From Perognathus longimembris pacificus (Eukaryota > Chordata > Mammalia > Rodentia > Heteromyidae): a DNA stretch of 64,000 bases. Location: the NCBI RefSeq assembly GCF_023159225.1, contig NC_063163.1, forward strand, positions 105,865,885-105,929,884. The letters run 5' to 3'. Shown here piece by piece: positions 34,248 to 45,405 of this stretch. Numbering within the stretch: the stretch's first letter is position 1; each line of letters begins with the position of its first letter. The position numbers and the translations under genes are program-made. The notes under the pieces are model-generated. The model was not told the DNA's origin. It made no database searches and saw only the letters and a list, made by a program, of their open reading frames with translations.

Positions 34248-35193
34248 TTGCTCTTCTGAATAGACTAAGTGTTAGAGGCTTACCAACACTAAAAAGCAAT
34301 GTAAATACTCAAATGGGCAGGAAACCCCAAGAAGAAATCAGAATAGTCCAATACATGCAGAATTATGGAACACCAATTAGATGCTGGATGCTGAAAGAAA
34401 TTCAAATACGTTATTAAATCTCATAGACAATATTCTGTTTTACATCACAGTAGAGGTGATTGAAGCATGCAGATGTAATGGAGCATGCCAAATCCAAAAT
34501 CTTAGACTAGATAATCTGACACTGGAGCCCCAACCCATAAGTGGCTTAAGATCATTACTGCTTCTGCAAGTTCAGTGACAAAGACAATGAAGACACATTT
34601 CCACATACTAACCATAGGAACTGACAGTCTTCTATTTAGTTCCTTGCAGCTTTTCCTGAACTTTGCCTAAAACTGAATTCAACCTGAATCCTTTCAGATC
34701 TTCTTCTACCAATATACCAAATGACATCCTCTGCCATCCATCCCCACCCCTCCCCTGTCAGCATTGCAGACAGGCTTTGGTATGCTTCAAACGAATGTAC
34801 AAAGTCATTTTAGTTCCTTAACCACAAGAGAATGTCCTTCTTGCTTTAAAATTTCATTAGGAAGTACACCCTGAGGCTAGGATGTGATGAATTTGGGTGA
34901 TGAATAAATACAGAGAGGCAGGGAAGTGTTGGAAAGAGGATGGACATTGCTTGTTCCAGAAATGTGAGGAACAGGATTTAGTGAGAATGTATGCCTGCAA
35001 GAAGAGCATGCTGAGAGCCTCTGTGAAGGTTGAAGACTGGTTCCCATTGCTTGAAGAGGCTGTAATTCACAAGTGCAATAACAAGGCCACAGGGCTGAAG
35101 CTAAAAATAAGAGGAAGAAAAGTAAGGTTTTCTAAGGGCAATTATCTCACGTTCAAGGATGCTGGGTGGGACAACAGCAGGAAGAGTTTTCGA
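34248..35193. other. unassigned sequence
   Basis: Higher-GC patches at 34700-35170, including a longer plus-strand frame at 34897-35319. The frame runs into a TA repeat and has no recognised domain, so it is not called a gene. Confidence 0.45.
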
Positions 35194-35300
35194 GAATATA
35201 TACATACATACATATACATATGTGTATGTATGTATATATACACATATACGTGTATGTATGTATATATACATATATTATATATACATATATATAATGTGGT
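35194..35300. repeat. TACA/TATG repeat with inverted symmetry
   Basis: ATACATAC units turn into GTATGTAT units and back, so the tract can pair with itself. Confidence 0.85.
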
Positions 35301-35888
35301 TTTTAATGGAAGAAGGTAAATAGGCAAATATATTTGTATTTCACCACACCCTTTGTCTTTGGTACTGAATACAATTATGCAGCTGAAATGAAGACTAATT
35401 TTGCCATCTCTAGTGTAAACCAACTCAAAAATCAATGATCCATTCCAGATTCCGTGGGGAGAGAAGGCAGGAGAAGGAAAATAGGTCATGTGTGTCTGCT
35501 CCAGAGCTTCCTCTTTCATTCACCCAGCTGATAGGCACGAATAATAAATAACTCAAGGAACAGCTTGGTGAATGGTTCCTGATTGCAGCACAAGGCATTG
35601 TTGAAAGAGGAAATGAGGTCTGAATAGGGAAGAGATTAGAGTTCATCTACCAGATGCACCATTGGGATTTGCATGTTCTTATTAACTTTCTTACTTTAGC
35701 AAATAGAACAGTTTTATTGAGCAACCATCTCCTTCCTTCCCCTTACACATGGGTTTCCAAATGTGATTTCTAAGTAATACCCAGAATCATTGTTTAACTG
35801 CAGATTCCTCAGCCATTCAGAGATTTTACTTCACTTGCCTATTTTAAGTGAGGCCTAGGAACTATCAAAGTCAACATACTCAAAAAAG
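35301..35888. other. unassigned sequence
   Basis: Nothing recognised. Confidence 0.4.
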
Positions 35889-36320
35889 GGTAATAATATA
35901 TGTAGAGTATATGTAATGTTATATATACACATATAGTATGCATATGTACATATAGTATACTATAGATATATATACCATATATAATATGTAAATATCATTT
36001 GTACATATGTACATACTATATATGTTTATCCATGTAAATATAGTATATACATGCATATATGTATACATATACATACTAAATACATACACATACTAAGAAT
36101 ACAGTATGAGAATATATATTATATTGTATAAAGTGTATATGTTATATATTTGCATAAAAATTTATATGTGCATTTCATATACATATACAAATATATAGGT
36201 ATATAGACACGAATAATATATGCATAATGTACATATACATATATTATTAGTATTTACATCTGTATTATTAGTATTATATATTAGTATATATATATTATAT
36301 ATATTAGTATTTATATCTGT
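35889..36320. repeat. long TA-rich repeat
   Basis: About 430 bp dominated by ATAT, TACATA and TATGTA units. Many small self-complementary segments. Confidence 0.85.
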
Positions 36321-37026
36321 TGAATACTCGACAGTCACCACTAGTATATCCCATCTCCATTGTCCCTTGGTTGAAAACAGGCCTGATTATGTCAAGCACA
36401 AATAATAAATGTATAGTAGCAAAGGTAATTTGCTTCTTAGTTTAAGTACTTGAATTTTTAAATGACATTTGTAAGTGAACATTAACCATGCCCTCTAGAT
36501 TACCTATTAGACAATTTCTGAGTCATAATTGTTGACACTTGATGCACAGCTTTTATCTAGGGACAATATTTTTTCCATCATTTATTAGCATAAAAGATGA
36601 AAGTTCTTGCATTTACTATTCACCTTTCTGTTTTTTTTTAAAGCAATTAATCACTCATTGAGGAAATGCTTGTAATTAGCATGTTTTTTTTCCACTCTCA
36701 ACCAGAACTATTTAAAATAGAGGAAAGCAATGACAGAGTAAAAACTTTCAAAAACAAAAGTTTCAGTAACTCAAGTAAGTGACATGATCACTGTTGGCTT
36801 GTGAAACACTGCATGAAAGCAGAGCTAGATCTGTTTGGAAGACTGAAGCAAAGCAGTCCTTGTATCCAGTCCTTATGGTTTTGATTGAAATTTTAGCAAA
36901 AATTCTGCTTCGAAATACAACTTCTATTCCACATATCATTGTGTTTTGAAATTCACCCCCACTGTCTCTCAATATAAAGAGCAGAAAGAGTGGAAAAAGT
37001 ATTATCTTAGAAATGTGCAGAAAATG
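36321..37026. other. unassigned sequence
   Basis: AT-rich, nothing recognised. Confidence 0.4.
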
Positions 37027-37262
37027 AGCTGAGCACCAGTGGCTCTGCCGGTAGTCCTAGCTACCCAAGAAGCTAAGACCTGTCAGAGTTAAGGTTCCAA
37101 GCTAGCCAAAGCAGAAAACTCCGTGACACTTCATTTCCAATGAACCAGAAAAATTCCAAAGTGGAGGTGTGGCTGAAGTGGTAGAGTGCCATCAGGAACC
37201 GAGAAAGCTGAGGCAAGAAAGCTGAATGGGAGATCTTCAGTTCAAGCCCTAGTATGAACACA
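37027..37262 (+). mobile_element. dimeric B1/7SL-ID SINE
   Basis: GAGCACCAGTGGCTCTGCCG, GTAGTCCTAGCTACCCAAGA and the ID-like GTGGAGGTGTGGCTGAAGTG. A short ACAC tail follows. Confidence 0.82.
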
Positions 37263-37399
37263 CACACATATACACACATGCAAAGAAAGGGTAGAGGGTG
37301 CTTGGAGAGCCCTATATCCCTGTTTATACTCAGCAACAAACAAACCAAAGCAATAACAAAATGTCCTACGCCCTTAACAACTAGATTCTAAAGCAAAGC

Positions 37400-38560
37400 T
37401 TTTCCTAACCTGATTTTTAAATTATGAAGCAACAGATCCAAGACGATCTGTAAGGCCCCAGAGATCTAAGTACAAAGAAGTGCACATGTGGGAGTATCAT
37501 AGTAGAACTTCTGAAAAGCAGAGAAAAAGAGAGACATCTTAAAGGCAGCCAGAGGGGGAGGATCTTTTACCTTCAAAGGAGAAACCCGGAGACTGATGTC
37601 TGCCCTCTCAATAGAAACAAATGGAAACCAGAGGAGAACATAGTGAAATCTACGAAATGAAAACTAACAATTCTAACCTGAAAATTGTATACCTCAGGAA
37701 AGTAAGCTTCAGAAATAAAGGCAAAATAAAGAGTTTTAGGCAACAAAGTCTACACATGGCACAGTCAGCATTATTCGCACAGAAGCTTTCTTACAGAAAA
37801 CAATAAATTTATCCAGAAATGAAAATAGTGAATATTTATATAAAATGGAAAGGTTATTAGCTGTTTAAAGCAATGGTAGAGGAGTTGCCTGTGGCATTCA
37901 GGATAAATAAAATTAAGACATGAAAATAGAGCATCAAAGTCAATCAAGATATTGTTTATGAATAATACAATATTAGTAGTAAGTAGCATTTACTATGTAC
38001 ATGATGAGCCTTGTCATTTTTGTAATCACATATGTAAAAATAATAAAAGAATATGGTAAATGAAATTACATAAATCACTTGAGAATTGTCAAATAACAAG
38101 GAAAATAGAACAGAACAGACAAATGTAAAGTGTATAATCACATCACAGATAAAAATAAAATGTAACAAAAATTGCAATAATATTATGCACTAAATACTTT
38201 AATATATTAATATACCAAGATTGTTATGTCAAATAAGATATTATAACAAAACCTAATTATATTCATTTTATAAATGATACATCTTGATGAAAAGAACACA
38301 AGATTGTTAGTTGAAGGTTGGAAATATGTTGCATGCAAACAAAAATTTTTTAAATGTAAATAGAAGTTTAGTATGAAAACAAGACTATAAGGAAGGAAGC
38401 ATTACTCAATATAAGTATGGACATTTCATAGCAATAGAAAGACATAAAATATGACCAGATAAAATTGTATGTAAATGAAATAGTAGCCTTAGAATGCATA
38501 AAGCAAAAGTAAATGCATAAGAAAAAATTCACTGACAAATCAAAAATAATTGTTAGGAAT
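37400..38560 (+). mobile_element. very old L1M-type relic
   Basis: Blocks such as AAAGGCAGCCAGAGGGGGAG, ACCTTCAAAGGAGAAACC, CTCAATAGAAACAAATGGAA and AAATAAAGGCAAAATAAAGA follow ancient L1 sequence. The distal part is very AT-rich and less certain. Confidence 0.6.
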
Positions 38561-38851
38561 TTTAACACCTTTCAGCATGTATAAACAGCAGATATATTTG
38601 GTAGGCATAAATGAATATGTACAACGTGGTTAACAAAATTACCTTAATTTACATACTAAAACACTGTACCCGATGTCTAAATAAAATAATTCGCATTTTC
38701 AGACTCATGCAGAATATAGTTCATGAAGTAATAGATCCTATTGAGCTATAAACCAAGAACAAAATAATTTCAAAGAGTTGTTATCATGCAGAGTATGTTC
38801 TCTTACCATATCAAAAATTAAGTCAGAAAACATAGCCAAAACTAATCCCAG

Positions 38852-39085
38852 GAGCCAGGCACTGGTGGCTCATGTCTGTTCATTCTAGCTACTCAGGAGG
38901 CTAAGATCTGAAGGTTGATGGTGTGAGACAAGCCTGAGGAGAGATGTTCATATAACTCTCCCCAAATAAACAAGCAAAAACCCAGGATAGTGGTGTGGCT
39001 CAGCAGATAGAGCATCAGCCCAGACACTGTCAGGCTCTGAGTTTAAACCTCTCTGTATTGATGCAAAAGAAAAAAAAAAAAGCTA
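38852..39085 (+). mobile_element. dimeric B1/7SL-ID SINE
   Basis: AGCCAGGCACTGGTGGCTCA and the ID-like TAGTGGTGTGGCTCAGCAG, with an A-run at 39068-39081. Confidence 0.87.
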
Positions 39086-39101
39086 ATTTTAAAAAGTCTC
39101 C

Positions 39102-39210
39102 AAAAGGCTGAGTGTGATAGCACCAACCAGTAATATCAGCCTTCTAGATGAAGAAGATCACCAGCTTGAAGCCAGAAAGGCTACATAGCAAGATCCTACC
39201 TAAAACAAAA
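39102..39210 (+). mobile_element. monomeric B1-like SINE
   Basis: AGGCTGAGTGTGATAGCACC, AGCTTGAAGCCAGAAAGGCT and CATAGCAAGATCCTACC in B1 order. Diverged. Confidence 0.7.
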
Positions 39211-39305
39211 CACTGCTCCGAAATGTTTAGAAATCGGAAAAGGTATTTCTAAGTTCAAGTATAAGTTCAAAATATTTTGAAATAAGTAATCATGAAATAA
39301 AATTT

Positions 39306-39372
39306 AGTCAAACTTTTAGACAAGATCGGGCACATTCAGGGTGGTATGGCCGCAGACAGTCAAACTTTTAGA
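39306..39372 (-). pseudogene. 5S rRNA 5' fragment (tailless retrocopy)
   Basis: The 37-bp insert 39321-39357, read on the minus strand, begins GTCTGCGGCCATACCACCCT. It matches vertebrate 5S rRNA from its first nucleotide to about position 37, with about four transition-type differences. It is flanked by identical AGTCAAACTTTTAGA at 39306-39320 and 39358-39372. The 3' two thirds of 5S and any A-tail are absent. The internal promoter (A box, C box) is lost, so it should be silent. Confidence 0.87.
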
Positions 39373-39407
39373 ATGAAGCTAAAATTGTGCATGTAAAGGA
39401 ATTTGCA

Positions 39408-39408
<1 letters not shown>

Positions 39409-39459
<51 letters not shown>
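39409..39459. repeat. (AC)n microsatellite
   Basis: A pure 51-bp AC run. Confidence 0.98.
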
Positions 39460-39462
<3 letters not shown>

Positions 39463-39551
39463 GACTGAGAATCAATTTTATAAACATTATGCAAATAAAG
39501 TGTAAAGGAAGGAAAGTAAACACAGAGAAAGCATGAGAAAGCAGATAATAT

Positions 39552-39784
39552 AAAACAAGAGCAAAGGGGCTGGGGATATGGCCTGGTGGCAAGAGTGCTT
39601 GCCTCGTGTACATGAAGCCCTGGGTTCAATTCCCCAGCACCACATATACAGAAAACGGCCAGAGGGGGCGCTGTGGCTCAAGTGGCAGAGTGCTAGCCTT
39701 GAGCAAAAAAGAAGCCAGGGACAGTGCTCAGGCCCAGAGTCCAAGGCCCAGGACTGGCCAAAAAAAAAAAAAAACAAGAGCAAA
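39552..39784 (+). mobile_element. young tandem ID-like SINE with 14-bp TSD
   Basis: The insert 39566-39770 is flanked by AAAACAAGAGCAAA at 39552-39565 and 39771-39784. Both ID units are intact: A-box TGGCCTGGTGGCAAGAGTGC, B-box GGGTTCAATTCC, second unit GCTGTGGCTCAAGTGGCAGA. It ends CAGGACTGGCC followed by an A-tail. It is one of the best-preserved copies here. Confidence 0.96.
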
Positions 39785-39939
39785 AAATCAATTTAAGATA
39801 AAGAATAAAATTATCAGAAAAGTTAAAAGTTAATTCCTTGAAAAGGCTAATACAAATAAATTCATAATAAATGAAAGGGGAAACAAAACACATATAGTCA
39901 GTTTCTAGATCTGCATTACTCCCATATACATTACAAATG

Positions 39940-40370
39940 AATTAAGATAATAATGCATTCCAGTGTTTCCACTATCTTTCCTGTAGTACTTTTTTTTTTT
40001 TTGGCCAGTCCTGGGCCTTGGACTCAGGGCCTGAGCACTGTCCCTGGCTTCTTCCCGCTCAAGGCTAGCACTCTGCCACTTGAGCCACAGCGCCACTTCT
40101 GGCCGTTTTCTGTATATGTGGTGCTGGGGAATCGAACCTAGGGCCTCGTGTATCCGAGGCAGGCACTCTTCCCACTAGGCTATATCCCCAGCCCTCCTGT
40201 AGTACTTTTAAGGCTGCAGGTCTTGTATTAAAGTCTTTGGTCATGTTGAGTTGATACTGGTACAAACTGAGAGTCAAGGACTGAGTTTCTGTTTTCTTGT
40301 GATGTCCAGATGTCCAGTTTCTCAAACCATTTGTTGTAAAGGTTTATTTCCATATATTGCCTTTATCAGA
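39940..40370 (-). mobile_element. old L1 fragment split by a SINE, antisense
   Basis: 39940-39978 and 40210-40370 look like the reversed ORF2 region (AAAGTCTTTGGTCATGTTGA, TCCAGTTTCTCAAACCATTT). Diverged. Confidence 0.6.
39979..40209 (-). mobile_element. young tandem ID-like SINE with 15-bp TSD
   Basis: TCCTGTAGTACTTTT at 39979-39993 and 40195-40209 flanks the insert 39994-40194. It is the mirror image of the 39566 copy and starts with poly-T (the reversed A-tail). The B box reads GGAATCGAACC in reverse. Confidence 0.96.
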
Positions 40371-40479
40371 AAAAGAAAAAGGAAAGAAAGAGTATAATAG
40401 GAATCTGTTGTGTCAAAGCAAATTTAAAAGAAATGAATAAATTATCTGTATAAAATAATAGGCTAAACAAGTTTACATA

Positions 40480-40940
40480 TCCAACAACAATGTAATAAAA
40501 TGCCCTTCTGGCTGCATCCCACCAGCTTTGTTTTTTGTGAGTTTTCTTGAGAATGGACATTCTAACTGGAATGAGGTGGAATCTCAATGTTGTCTTGATT
40601 TGCATTTCTTTTATGTCCAAGAGATGCTGAACCCTTCTTTTCTTTTCTTTTCTTTTCCAGTTCTGGGGCTTGGACTCAGGGTTGGACTCAGGGCCTGAGC
40701 ACTGTCCCTGGCTTCTTTTTGCTCAAGGCTAGCACTCTGCCAACTTGAGACACAGTGCCACTTCTGGCCTTTTTTGCATATGTGTGGTGCGGAGGAATCC
40801 AACCCAGGGCTTCATGTGTATGAGGCAAGCACTCTTGCCAATAGGCCATATTCCCAGCCCCGCTGAACACTTCTTAATGTGTCTATTGGCCAATCTTGCT
40901 TCTTCCTCTGAGAAGAGGAACTCCAAGAAAAGGAAATAAC
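40480..40940 (-). mobile_element. L1 ORF2 3' fragment split by a SINE, antisense
   Basis: TGGAATGAGGTGGAATCTCA and TTGATTTGCATTTCTTTTAT (before 40625) and GTGTCTATTGGCCAATCTTG (after 40876) read as one reversed ORF2 segment. The SINE at 40640-40861 interrupts it. Confidence 0.8.
40626..40875 (-). mobile_element. tandem ID-like SINE with TSD
   Basis: GCTGAACCCTTCTT (40626-40639) and GCTGAACACTTCTT (40862-40875) are the TSD with one mismatch in 14. A TTTTC-repeat tail precedes the reversed unit. It carries a small tandem duplication of TTGGACTCAGGG near 40671-40694. Confidence 0.92.
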
Positions 40941-40989
40941 ACATTTTTACTTGCCATTGTAGCTCTTATTGTTGTCTTTTCATTTTCGT

Positions 40990-41262
40990 CTTGTTTGTTT
41001 GTTTGTGTTGGAAGAGTAAGGAGGGGCACAGAAAAGGTTGAACAGGGATGAACAAATAAAATACAACAGTAGTACTCACTAGACATTATGTGAAAAATGA
41101 ATTTCCAGTCTTATGGGTGGGGACAGGAGTGAAAAACTGGGTGAGAGCGAGAATAGGGGAGACATGGTTCATTGTGCTCGTTATCTGATTCATGTAACTG
41201 TAACCTCTCTGTCTATCACCGCTACAATAACAATAAACAAAACAAAATAAAATAAAATTTTC
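40990..41262 (+). mobile_element. L1 3'UTR tail
   Basis: TAAGGAGGGGCACAGAAAAG leads to ATGTAACTGTAACCTCTCTG and an A-rich end with AATAAA-like units. It belongs to the same tail type as 15676-16319. Confidence 0.75.
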
Positions 41263-41584
41263 CCAGAGTAGAACTCAACTTATAAAAGTGAAAAAGGTCA
41301 AGTACAGCTATCCCAAACAGAGAAAAGAAGAATGGTAAAATAAAAGAAATAGTAGCCAAAAATTGCAGAGAAAAAAAAGTCATCCTATTCTTTACAATGT
41401 TGATTTCTTTGGATTTGAAGTCATATTATTTTATTTCTTCTAATAATTTTCTCTCCTTCCTTAGAGGAGAATTGGGAGAAACTCCCATATCAATTGCAGA
41501 ACCCCTGTATTTGCCCTATAGTTGTATTATTTTAAATACTTTATTATATTTTTATTTTATTTAGTAAGTTTTTTAACAGAACAA
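41263..41584. other. unassigned sequence
   Basis: AT-rich; nothing recognised. Confidence 0.4.
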
Positions 41585-41795
41585 GAATTTGTACTCTGGA
41601 TTCTGTGTTTTGCTAGGTGGTCACACTACCACTTGTGACATTGCTTTCAGTGCTGCTTTTTTACAGCTTATTTTGGAGATGGGTTTCTAGTAAACTTTTT
41701 TTATTTTTTTTTGTCCAAGATGGCTTTGACTCAAGATCTTCCTGATTTCAGCTTCTTTTGTTACTTGGATTACATGTGTGAATGACTGGAAGCTA
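41585..41795 (-). mobile_element. old ID/B1 composite SINE, antisense
   Basis: TGCTAGGTGGTCACACTACC is the ID-like part. GTCCAAGATGGCTTTGACTC and TGGATTACATGTGTGAATGA are the reversed B1-like part. Confidence 0.6.
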
Positions 41796-42059
41796 TCTCC
41801 CTCTTAGGGTATATTAAGCAATTCTACTTTTGAGAATTTCTTTCCTCATAATCAAGCATATTTAATTATATTTCTTACTTAAATAAGCTTTCTAGTTTAG
41901 GACACTTCCAGATCTATGAAAAAATTAAAAGGAGAATAGTGTCCTCGATAGCTCATGCTTAATATCTTCTGTTGTTAATACTGTATCAGGGTAGTACCCT
42001 TTCAAAACTAATAAGGCAATATTATCATATTATTGTGTGTATGTGTTGAAGATTGGTAC

Positions 42060-42510
42060 ATTATATTTCATCAGTTTCTGTCTAACTTTCTGTTCTACAG
42101 TTTCATCCAAGATGTGATGATACCCTGCCTCTTTAGACTTGTTAAGGCAATGGCACTATCTCCGAGTTACCTTGCTTTTGATAACCTTGACAATGCTGGT
42201 CATGACCTTGAGGAGTATTTTGTAAAAAGTCTCCCAGACATTTTATAGGAAGTCATCTGCTTTCCCTGGTATGTATCCCCTGGTCACACTAGAGTTAAAG
42301 GGCTTCTGGAGAAAGATCACACCCATGATGGGCCATTTTTCACTTCACATCAAGGATACACACAATCAATATAACTTATCCCCATGGATGTTAACCTTGA
42401 GCACTTGTTAAGGTATGGTTTGCCAGACTTCTTCATTGGCTTACTTTTTTTTCTTTCCATATTTCACTCTTGGAAACCAAGTCTCAAGTGAACACTGTAT
42501 TTAAGGGTTG
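42060..42510. mobile_element. very old L1M-type 3' relic
   Basis: CACATCAAGGATACACACAA, ATGTTAACCTTGAGCACTTG and CCAGACTTCTTCATTGGCTT follow, in order, an ancient mammalian L1 3' region as remembered. Strand not assigned. Confidence 0.5.
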
Positions 42511-42539
42511 GGAATATCTCCTCTCTTTGAGTAATTCAA

Positions 42540-42760
42540 GTTTGTATATATGTATGTATGCATATATAGGATATGGCTATATGTACTGTACATGTATATG
42601 TGTATGCACACATATATGTACAAATTTAAAACTATTTGAATACATGCATGCATACACATGCACAAGTGTGCATGTATATATACTCAAGCATACATATGCA
42701 TACATGTGCATGCATATACACACATGCATATGTGTGTGCAAATATACATGTATGTATTTG
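42540..42760. repeat. alternating purine-pyrimidine tract
   Basis: TATG, CATA, CACA and TGCA units alternate purine and pyrimidine for about 200 bp with few breaks. Confidence 0.85.
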
Positions 42761-42764
42761 TAAT

Positions 42765-44106
42765 ACTTACAGGATTGTAAAATTCAGTGAATTTAATATA
42801 GAGTGAGCGCCCCCAAATGAAATACTATATTTTCAGAATAGGGGAAGTAAAAAAGAATATTTAATAGAACTTTCACAGTATGCATTTATTGACACTACAA
42901 TTAAATTAAATAACTAAATAATTTAAATAGTTTAAATCAAGAGATTAAAGAGATAGTACTTGGAAATAATAGGTAAATAAATATGAAGGTGAAAACATTT
43001 TAAGAAGTGTAAAGAATTGAAATCAGTTTCCTACAGACCACAATGAATGAGTGAAAAATATTAAAAAATGGATCTCTGGTTTTACTGCCCTAGGTTATTG
43101 TCATAAACCTACAACACCTTTTGATTTTTTTTCAAAACCATTACCACATGTTTTCCTGTTAGATGTAAAAATAATTATCATTGAAGATAATGTAAAGTGA
43201 AAACCCATGATAGTATGTTTAGTCGCATACTGTTGAAAGGCTTCACAAATGTGCCATGACTTGCCCACTGAAAACACGGAAGGAGTGTTTTCTATACTTC
43301 ATGAAGAATATTTCTTTGGGGTGTAGTTGAAGCTGGGGGTAGACTTTCCTCCATCTAGCAAAGTAGCATGCCCTCCATGCTGCTACAGAAAACATATTTG
43401 TCAATTTATAGTTAGTGATGCTGCCACCATGGATAAGCGTTGGAATCCTCTTTTTTTCCTAAGCATTCTTTTACTTAATTTTTAAAAAAATTAATCCAAG
43501 AAATGAGTAATCCTAAGCTTTAGCTCAAATATAATATGTGCATGAAATTGTTTATGATGATAAGTCACTTCTATGCTTCATAGTGACAAACTTTTGATAG
43601 AACCCACTTATTTCTGGGAAACCTCTGTTTTAATAATGGAGACTATTTTGTTCTCAAGAATTAGATAATTGGACCCCTTAAGTGATATATCAGAGAAGAA
43701 AAGGAACTCTAATTGTGTTTACAAAAATAGAGGCATTAATAAACAAAGTAATAATCTGTTAAAAATGATGACTAATCCTAGAGTGTGCTGTACCAGATAT
43801 GGTTAGAGTGCATCTGTATATATCAGCTTCTCTCTATATGTATTGGGTTAAACCTAGCCTTTGGAATTCAAGCCAGTGACCAATGGGGGCTTATAAAATG
43901 CAACCATTAAACTATATTAAGTCCAGTAAAGTCCAAGGGTTGATGCAAACTTTATAACATTCTCTCATTTTGAATATGTGATACATACATGAAGACCAGA
44001 TCTTCATGCATCTTCTGTTGATCTTTATTTTCACATAAAAGCCACCACACATGTACAGAATCTGTTCTTTAACACATAAAAGATTGTCTTTCATGATTAT
44101 ACCCAG
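42765..44106. other. unassigned sequence
   Basis: About 1.3 kb of AT-rich DNA with no recognised repeat, exon or RNA gene. Confidence 0.45.
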
Positions 44107-44170
44107 ATATCATTTGAGCCTTTCTCCTAGCAGGTCAGCTGACCTGCTAGGAGAAAGGCTCAAATGATAT
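44107..44170. repeat. perfect 64-bp palindrome
   Basis: Every base from 44107 pairs with its partner to 44170, centred between 44138 and 44139 (TCAGCTGA), with no spacer. The pairing stops at 44106/44171. The arms are of ordinary composition, not a simple repeat. It could form a 32-bp cruciform stem. Confidence 0.98.
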
Positions 44171-44735
44171 TTAAGAGAAGAGAACTGCTTGATGCTTAAA
44201 TCCTGTTTCAGAGTCATACTCTGTCCACATAAATGTTGCACAAACTTGTCAGATTGTGGTTCTGTGTGGTTGTTGGTTGTTAAATCATCTTAACAGTTAT
44301 TACTCACTCATAGTATTTCTTTACTGATTGTACTTAACTTTTATACTTAACCAAATAAAAATTTTAAAAATCCCAGCGAATTAAACTCCTGTGTGTGTAG
44401 AGGCATCTGTTGGGTATCACTGGGGAAATTCCTGCTGAAGTATTGTTTTCTGAATTTCATTATTTAAATATTAGTACTACATAGATTGGCTCCACAGTTT
44501 GAATAGATTATGAGAAATATTGTCAGAAGATATGAACTTAAGTCTCAATGCAGCCATTTATCAAGATGTGACTTTGTGAAAATCACTTGAATCTTGAAAT
44601 AGGTAATTGCACAATTTCTTAATAAAGCATTCTTGCTTACTGACAGATCACAAGAATTGAAAGTTTCCAAAATAATATGTTTTAGAACATTTATGAGCAT
44701 TAGCGTCTATCAACTTTATCTTGCCTGTATTTGTT
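44171..44735. other. unassigned sequence
   Basis: Nothing recognised. Confidence 0.4.
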
Positions 44736-44970
44736 TGTATGTTTGCCAGTACTAAGGCTTAATTTCAGCATCTGGGCGTTATTCCTTAGCTCTTTCACTC
44801 AAAGCTGACACTCTACCATGTGAGCCACAGTTCCACTTGCAACTTCTTGGTCTTAATTGGAGATAAGCATCTCATAGACCTTCTTACCTAAAATGGGCTT
44901 TGAACCATGAGCCTCATACTAGCCTCCTAGGTAGCTAGGATGACAGGCATGAGCCACTGTGTTTGGCTTA
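44736..44970 (-). mobile_element. dimeric B1/7SL-ID SINE, antisense
   Basis: TTTGCCAGTACTAAGGCTTA, TTAATTGGAGATAAGCATCT, and GGTAGCTAGGATGACAGGCA in order. Diverged. Confidence 0.83.
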
Positions 44971-45177
44971 TCATGCCTTCTTACTGGTGGAATTCCTACA
45001 GCATTGCCTCTCAGGTCTTATTATTGCTGGAGCTGTGTTGATGTAGCTCAAGCTATGGGATTTCCAGTAATGTTCTTCATTTCCCATTCGTCTGTCCACA
45101 TACTTTCTCAAGTCATGTATTTTCCTTTTTTCATGATACACTTATTTCCTTTTATTTCTTGTCTTCAGGTTACTGTT

Positions 45178-45405
45178 AAAAAATATTGGGGCTGGGAATA
45201 TGGCCTAGTGGCAAGAGTGCTTGCCTCCTACACATGAAGCTCTTGGTTCGATTCCCCAGGACCACATATATGGAAAACGGCCAGGAGGGGCGCTGTGGCT
45301 CAGGTGGCAGAGTGCTAGCCTTGAGCGGGAAGAAGCCAGGGATGGTGCTGAGTCCAAGGCCCAGGAATGGCAAAAAAAAAAAAAAAGAAAAGAAAAAAAA
45401 ATATT
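45178..45405 (+). mobile_element. tandem ID-like SINE with TSD
   Basis: AAAAAATATT at 45178-45187 and 45396-45405 flanks the insert. Well preserved except for a short deletion in the second unit (GGTGCTGAGTCC where other copies read GTGCTCAGGCCCTGAGTCC). A-tail present. Confidence 0.93.

Noticed and set aside
34897..35319. 140-codon frame as a gene
   Set aside because: Its C-terminal third is translation of a TA/TACA repeat and the rest has no recognised domain or exon signals.
35889..36320. CRISPR-like or satellite array
   Set aside because: Units are irregular TA-rich motifs without fixed-length spacers or a constant monomer; the host is a mammal.
39411..39629. frames through CA/GT, TTCC and CT repeats
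   Set aside because: Long frames with poly-Cys/Val, Thr/His or Pro/Ser runs (for example at 11.8, 39.4, 56.5 and 61.4 kb) are translations of microsatellites.
44107..44170. rho-independent-type terminator or miRNA hairpin
   Set aside because: The genome is mammalian, the stem is perfectly matched without a loop, and typical pre-miRNA stems contain a loop and bulges.
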